A DNA stretch of 8,307 nucleotides from Holophagaceae bacterium UBA692 (lineage in GTDB: Bacteria > Acidobacteriota > Holophagae > Holophagales > Holophagaceae). The notes beneath the pieces were generated by a model, which saw only the letters and a list, made by a program, of their open reading frames with translations, did not search any database and was not told the DNA's origin. The DNA lies in contig DBMS01000027.1 of assembly GCA_002297665.1 (NCBI GenBank), positions 1 through 8,307 on the forward strand, given 5' to 3'. Both the position numbers and the translations under genes were made by a program. This document shows, in pieces, positions 4,535-8,307 of the stretch (position 1 is its first letter; each line of letters begins with the position of its first letter).

Positions 4535-7500
4535 TCAGGCCTCAGGCCGCGGCCTTCCCACCCAGGCGTAGAAGCTCGGCAGGGCCAGGAGGGTGAACAG
4601 GGTGCTCGTCACCAGCCCGCCCACCATGACGATGGCCAGGGGGCGCTCCAGTTCGCTGCCGCCGATGCCGAACAGCATGGGCATCAGGCCGAGGATGGCG
4701 GCGCCGGCGGTCATGAGCTTGGGGCGCACGCGGCCGAGGCTCGCTTCCTTGAGGGCTTCGTGGAAGGGCAGGCCCGAGGCGGCCAGGTGCTTGGCCTGGG
4801 TGATGAGCACCAGGCTGTTCTGCACCGCCACCCCGAACAGCCCGATCATGCCCACGATGGAACTGATGTTCCAGGATTCCCCCGCGAGCCAGAGCGCGAA
4901 CAGCCCTCCGGCGAAGGCGTCGGGCAGGGTGAGCACCACCACCATGACCTCGCGCCAGCGGCCCAGGGCCAGGTAGAGAAGGCCCACCACCAGGACGAGG
5001 GCCGCCCCGATGGCCACGCCGAGGCGCTTCTGGGTTTCCCGGGCCTCCTCGATCTTGCCGCCCAGCTTCACCACGGTGCCACGGGGGAGGGTGATCCCCT
5101 TCAGCGCCGATTCGACGCGGCCGGCGGTGCCGCCCAGGTCGCCCGAGGTGCGGACGTTCAGGGCCAGGCGCCTCTGGGCGGCCTCGCGCCGGATCAGGCT
5201 CGGCGTTCCCGTCTCCTCGAAGCGCGACACCTGCCCCAGTTCCACCACGCGCCCGTCGTCCAGGACCAGGGGCAGGCGCTTCAGGTTCTCGGGGCTGGTT
5301 CGTCCGTCATCCGGGAACCGGACCACGCGCTCGATGCGCTGGGGACCCTCGAAGCGCGGGGCGGTTTCGCAACCCTGGAGCGCGGCCTTCAGGGTCTTCG
5401 CCAGCAGGGGCCTGGGCACGTCCAGGCGCCGCAGCGCGTCCTCGTCGGGCACGACGGTCCACTTCGGCAGGGTTCCCGCCCCCTCGGGGGTGACGGAGGC
5501 CACGCCGGGCACTTTCGCAAGCGCTTCCTGCACGGCGGGCAAACCCGCCTGCAGCGCGGCCAGGTCGGCGTTGAAGAACTTCACCTGGATATCCGCGGGC
5601 GTGCCGCCGATGCCCTCGGCGATGCGCAGCTGCATGGGGGTGGTCAGCTCCACCGGGTAGGGGAGTTCCTCCGCCAGTTCCGCCACCTCCTTCTGGACCT
5701 CGGGCGTGCGGCGCCGGCCGTCCAGGACCACCAGCACGTCCGAGATGGTGTGGGGCATGGGATCCTCGGTCAACTCGGACCGGCCCGTGCGCCGGTAGAC
5801 CGACGCCACGCCCCGGAGGCGCACCAGCTTCTGCTCGAGCTGGCCGTTGGCCTCGTCCACGGCGGCGAGGCTGGTCTCGGCGGGAAGGAGGCTGTTGAGC
5901 AGCACCGCGCCTTCGTCCAGGGTGGGCAGGAAGTTGGTGCCCAGGTTCATGGCCAGCCAGAGGCTCGGGACCGTCAGGCCCAGCGCCAGCACGCGGACGA
6001 TGGCGCCGTGGCGCATGGCCCATTCCAGGCACGGCCGGTAGAAGCGCTTGAGCACCTTCACGATCCCCGGTTCCTCAAGCCGGGAGCCCGGGGGCAGGAA
6101 CCGCTCCACGAGGGCGGGCACCAGGGTGAAGCTCAGGATGAGGCTGAGGGTCATGGCGGAGGCGATGGCCACGGCCAGGGGCGCGTAGAGGCGCCCCGCG
6201 AGGCCGCCGATGGCCAGCAGGGGGATGAAGACGGCCAGGATCACCATCACCGCGGTGAGGATGGGCACGCCCACCTCGGCCGCGGCCCGGGTGAGGGCGA
6301 CACGGCGGGGCTCCAGGTGGTCCCGGTGCGCGTGCAGGCGGTGGGCCAGGTTCTCCACCATGATCACGGCGGCGTCCACCAGCAGGCCCACGGAGATCGC
6401 CAGCCCGCCCAGGGTCATGGCGTTCAGGCCCAGGCCCGCTGCCCGCAGGGGCAGCGCGGCGCCCAGGGTGGCCAGGGGGAGCACGGCGATGACGATCAGG
6501 GCGCCCCGGAGGTTGCCCAGGAGGACCACCAGCACCAGGGCCACGAAGAATCCGCCCAGGAGGAGGGCCAGCGTCACGCCGTCCAGGGCGTGGTTGACCA
6601 GGTTCCCCTGGTCGTACATCAGGGTCAGCTCCATGCCCTCGGGCAGGCTCCGCCGGAGTTCGTCCAGGGCCTTCCGGGTGTCCCGGGCCACGGTCAGCAC
6701 CTCGGCCGTGGGCTGCTTGACCACCCGCAGGCTGACGTCCTCGTGCCCCTGGTGGCGGGCCAGGCCGCGCCGGAAGGCCGCGCCTTCGCGGACGTCGGCC
6801 ACGTCGCCCAGGAGGATCGATCCCCGGGGCGTCTTGAGCCTCAGCTTTTTCACGGCCTCGGGTCCGGCCGCCAGGCTCGCGACGGTCATGAACCAGCCCT
6901 TGTCCTGGATCTCCATGACGCCGGCGGCGCTGTCCTGGTTGCTTCCCTCCAGCGCCTGGACCACCTGGTCCAGGGTCACGCCCTGGAGCCGCATGCGCTC
7001 AGGCTGGACGATGACCTGGAGCTGGCGCTCCTCGCCCCCCAGCCGTTCCACGCGCGCCACGCCGGGCACGGCCTGGAGCCGGGGAATGAGCACCCGCTCC
7101 GTCTGGTCCCGCAGCGTCATGGGGTCCGTGGCGGGCCCTTCGAGGACGATCTCCATGATCTCCTGGAGCCGCCCGGCCGCGCTGGACATGAGGGGCGCCC
7201 GGGTGCCGTCCGGGAAGCCGCCGGTCACCCCGGAAAGGCGCTCGGCGACCAGCTGCCGGGCCTTCCAGGGGTCCGTGTCCCCTTCGAAGGCCACCACGAC
7301 TTGAACGACCTCCGCCTGCACGGTGCTCACCACCCGCTGGACGCCGGGCAAGCCGCCGATGGCCTGCTCGATGGGTTGGGCCACCGTGAGTTCCAGCTCG
7401 GTTGCGGCCCGGCCGGGGCTCTGGATGAGGAGGTTGAGGCTGGGAAGCGTGAGGTCGGGAAAGAGGTCCCGCTTGAGGGTGAGGAAGCTGGCCACGCCGG

Positions 7501-7636
7501 CCGCGGCCCAAACCAGGGCCAGGGCGAAGACCCAGCCCTTGCGGGGCAGCATCCAGTCGAACCAAAGGCGGATCGGCGTGCGGTGATGGGGCGCGGCGTG
7601 GCCGCGCGGTGCCTCTTCGTTCCTATCAATGGTCAT
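4535..7636 (-). CDS. RND efflux permease, CusA/CzcA-like
   Basis: A complete 1033-aa inner-membrane proton-driven pump, the usual RND length. TM1 (about 35-54) is followed by the DLFPDLTLPSL and SPGRAATELE strands, and by PIEQAIGGLPGVQRV of the first porter domain. TM4 holds VDAAVIMVEN with D421 and E428, the acidic pattern used by the heavy-metal RND clade for proton relay. The second half ends with GVAVQNSLVLI, RPKLMTAGAAILGLMP and ELERPLAIVMVGG, as in CzcA/CusA. By-eye alignment places non-methionine residues at the three CusA copper-binding Met positions (573, 623, 672), so copper specificity is not supported and the substrate is open. ATG at 7636 has GGGGGAGAG upstream (7641-7649) and overlaps the adaptor gene by 11 bases, indicating one operon. 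Its stop faces that of the graspetide operon across 72 bases. I see no link with graspetide export. Confidence 0.93.
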   Translation of the reverse strand: MTIDRNEEAPRGHAAPHHRTPIRLWFDWMLPRKGWVFALALVWAAAGVASFLTLKRDLFPDLTLPSLNLLIQSPGRAATELELTVAQPIEQAIGGLPGVQRVVSTVQAEVVQVVVAFEGDTDPWKARQLVAERLSGVTGGFPDGTRAPLMSSAAGRLQEIMEIVLEGPATDPMTLRDQTERVLIPRLQAVPGVARVERLGGEERQLQVIVQPERMRLQGVTLDQVVQALEGSNQDSAAGVMEIQDKGWFMTVASLAAGPEAVKKLRLKTPRGSILLGDVADVREGAAFRRGLARHQGHEDVSLRVVKQPTAEVLTVARDTRKALDELRRSLPEGMELTLMYDQGNLVNHALDGVTLALLLGGFFVALVLVVLLGNLRGALIVIAVLPLATLGAALPLRAAGLGLNAMTLGGLAISVGLLVDAAVIMVENLAHRLHAHRDHLEPRRVALTRAAAEVGVPILTAVMVILAVFIPLLAIGGLAGRLYAPLAVAIASAMTLSLILSFTLVPALVERFLPPGSRLEEPGIVKVLKRFYRPCLEWAMRHGAIVRVLALGLTVPSLWLAMNLGTNFLPTLDEGAVLLNSLLPAETSLAAVDEANGQLEQKLVRLRGVASVYRRTGRSELTEDPMPHTISDVLVVLDGRRRTPEVQKEVAELAEELPYPVELTTPMQLRIAEGIGGTPADIQVKFFNADLAALQAGLPAVQEALAKVPGVASVTPEGAGTLPKWTVVPDEDALRRLDVPRPLLAKTLKAALQGCETAPRFEGPQRIERVVRFPDDGRTSPENLKRLPLVLDDGRVVELGQVSRFEETGTPSLIRREAAQRRLALNVRTSGDLGGTAGRVESALKGITLPRGTVVKLGGKIEEARETQKRLGVAIGAALVLVVGLLYLALGRWREVMVVVLTLPDAFAGGLFALWLAGESWNISSIVGMIGLFGVAVQNSLVLITQAKHLAASGLPFHEALKEASLGRVRPKLMTAGAAILGLMPMLFGIGGSELERPLAIVMVGGLVTSTLFTLLALPSFYAWVGRPRPEA

Positions 7637-8307
7637 GGCTCTCTCCCCCGCTCCTGCGCTTGATCTGGAGGGACTTCAGGAGGTAGGCGCCTTCGCCCAC
7701 CACCGTCTCACCGGGCTTGACCCCTTCGAGCACCATCACGTCGGTGCCCAGTTCGGGGCCCCGGCGCACCGGGCGGAATTCCGCCTCCTCGCCCTCCTTC
7801 ACGAAGACGCCCCAGGTGCCTTCCACCTGCTGCAGGGCGCCCTGGGGGAGGACGACCGTCGTGGCCAGGGGCACCCGGACTTCCAGCGGGGTGCCTGGGA
7901 GGGGCAGGGGGCCTCCCGACAGCCGCAGGCGGTAGCTCAGGCGCCGGGTATCGGCGGTGAGCGTCATGGGGACCCCTTCGAGGCGGGCGACCCAGCGCTG
8001 GCCGTCGGATTTCCGGACCTCGGTGGTGGTTCCGGGCCGCCAGTTCTGCGGCGCGGGAAGGGGAAGCTCCAGGCGGGCGATGGCCGCGGCGGCGGCCTGG
8101 AAGCCGCCCAGGTCCTGGCCGGCCTCCACTCCCTGGCCCAGCTGGACCCGGTAGGCCGACACGGTGCCGGCCCTGGGGGCCCGCACGACCAGGGTGGCCC
8201 CCGCGGCTTCCGGCCTCTGGCCCCGGGCCTCCAGGGCGAGCCGGGCGGCGTCCTCATCGGCCCTTGCGGTGGCCGCATCGCTCCGGGCCGCCTCCAGGTC
8301 GCGCCGG
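7626..8307 (-). CDS. RND periplasmic adaptor (HlyD/CusB-like), N-terminus off window
   Basis: The C-terminal 226 residues of a membrane-fusion protein are present; the gene enters from the right edge with no start visible. Visible parts are the end of an Ala/Arg/Glu-rich alpha-hairpin (RRDLEAARSDAATARADEDA), the second lipoyl half motif (LVVRAPRAGTVSAYRVQLGQGVEAGQ), and a beta-barrel with repeated short strands. The membrane-proximal domain reads VVLPQGALQQVEGTWGVFVKEG and GVKPGETVVGEGAYLLKS, which is typical of CzcB/CusB-like adaptors. It ends SGGESHDH, with two His near the stop; I would not infer metal binding from them. The GTG at 8186 (within LVVRAPRAG) is internal to the lipoyl motif and is not the true start. 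It overlaps the RND permease gene by 11 bases and carries that gene's ribosome site. An outer-membrane factor gene may lie further right. Confidence 0.9.
   Translation of the reverse strand, partial: RRDLEAARSDAATARADEDAARLALEARGQRPEAAGATLVVRAPRAGTVSAYRVQLGQGVEAGQDLGGFQAAAAAIARLELPLPAPQNWRPGTTTEVRKSDGQRWVARLEGVPMTLTADTRRLSYRLRLSGGPLPLPGTPLEVRVPLATTVVLPQGALQQVEGTWGVFVKEGEEAEFRPVRRGPELGTDVMVLEGVKPGETVVGEGAYLLKSLQIKRRSGGESHDH

Noticed and set aside
4760..7663. A 967-codon open frame on the plus strand, antisense to the RND permease and rich in Gly, Gln, His and Ala
   Set aside because: It mirrors the permease codons on the opposite strand. Long antisense frames are expected at this GC content, and it shows no recognisable domain.
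1..8307. tRNA, rRNA, CRISPR array, insertion sequence or attachment site
   Set aside because: I saw no cloverleaf-like tRNA sequence, no regularly spaced repeats, and no transposase or integrase motifs on either strand.

Overview
The window is very GC-rich with strong G/C preference at third codon positions. The gene content (graspetide-type ATP-grasp, C39/HlyD export, CusA-like RND) and general style suggest a high-GC Gram-negative bacterium, possibly Acidobacteriota of the Holophaga/Geothrix kind. That placement is an impression from composition and protein flavour, not a demonstrated assignment.

Layout. (i) 1-760, minus strand: one open frame that begins as the N-terminus of a C39-peptidase ABC exporter, then reads into a dihydroorotase-like piece and then into a PabB-like chorismate-binding enzyme, running off the left edge. 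I read this as a chimaera, most likely of assembly, with the exporter cut after about 64 residues. (ii) 757-1965, minus: a complete CvaA/MchE-type HlyD-family membrane-fusion protein, the normal partner of a C39 exporter. (iii) 1966-2115: a 150-bp divergent intergenic region with an imperfect 9-bp inverted repeat. (iv) 2116-4462, plus: a tightly overlapped three-gene operon of an 83-aa graspetide precursor, an MvdC/MvdD-like ATP-grasp macrocyclase, and a predicted secreted protein with DUF6624-like sequence present twice. (v) 4418-4460: a perfect 17-bp-arm hairpin at the end of that operon. (vi) 8307-4535, minus: an RND efflux operon (periplasmic adaptor, partial, then a CusA/CzcA-like permease) convergent on the graspetide operon.

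How it fits together. The precursor is made with a leader carrying a PFPFRFA segment, which resembles the PFFARF ATP-grasp docking motif of microviridin leaders, followed by a double-glycine helix (M37 to G48) of the type cut by C39 peptidases. The ATP-grasp enzyme would form omega-ester links between Thr/Ser and Asp in the 35-residue C-terminal core. The divergent C39 exporter and HlyD adaptor would then cleave at GG and export the product. The DUF6624-like protein is an unassigned partner. The locus therefore looks like a complete graspetide biosynthesis-and-export system, an RiPP whose core pattern (ester-only, no Lys or Glu, tandem PD[S/T]T) I do not recognise as one of the characterised graspetides. 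The RND operon looks like an unrelated neighbour.
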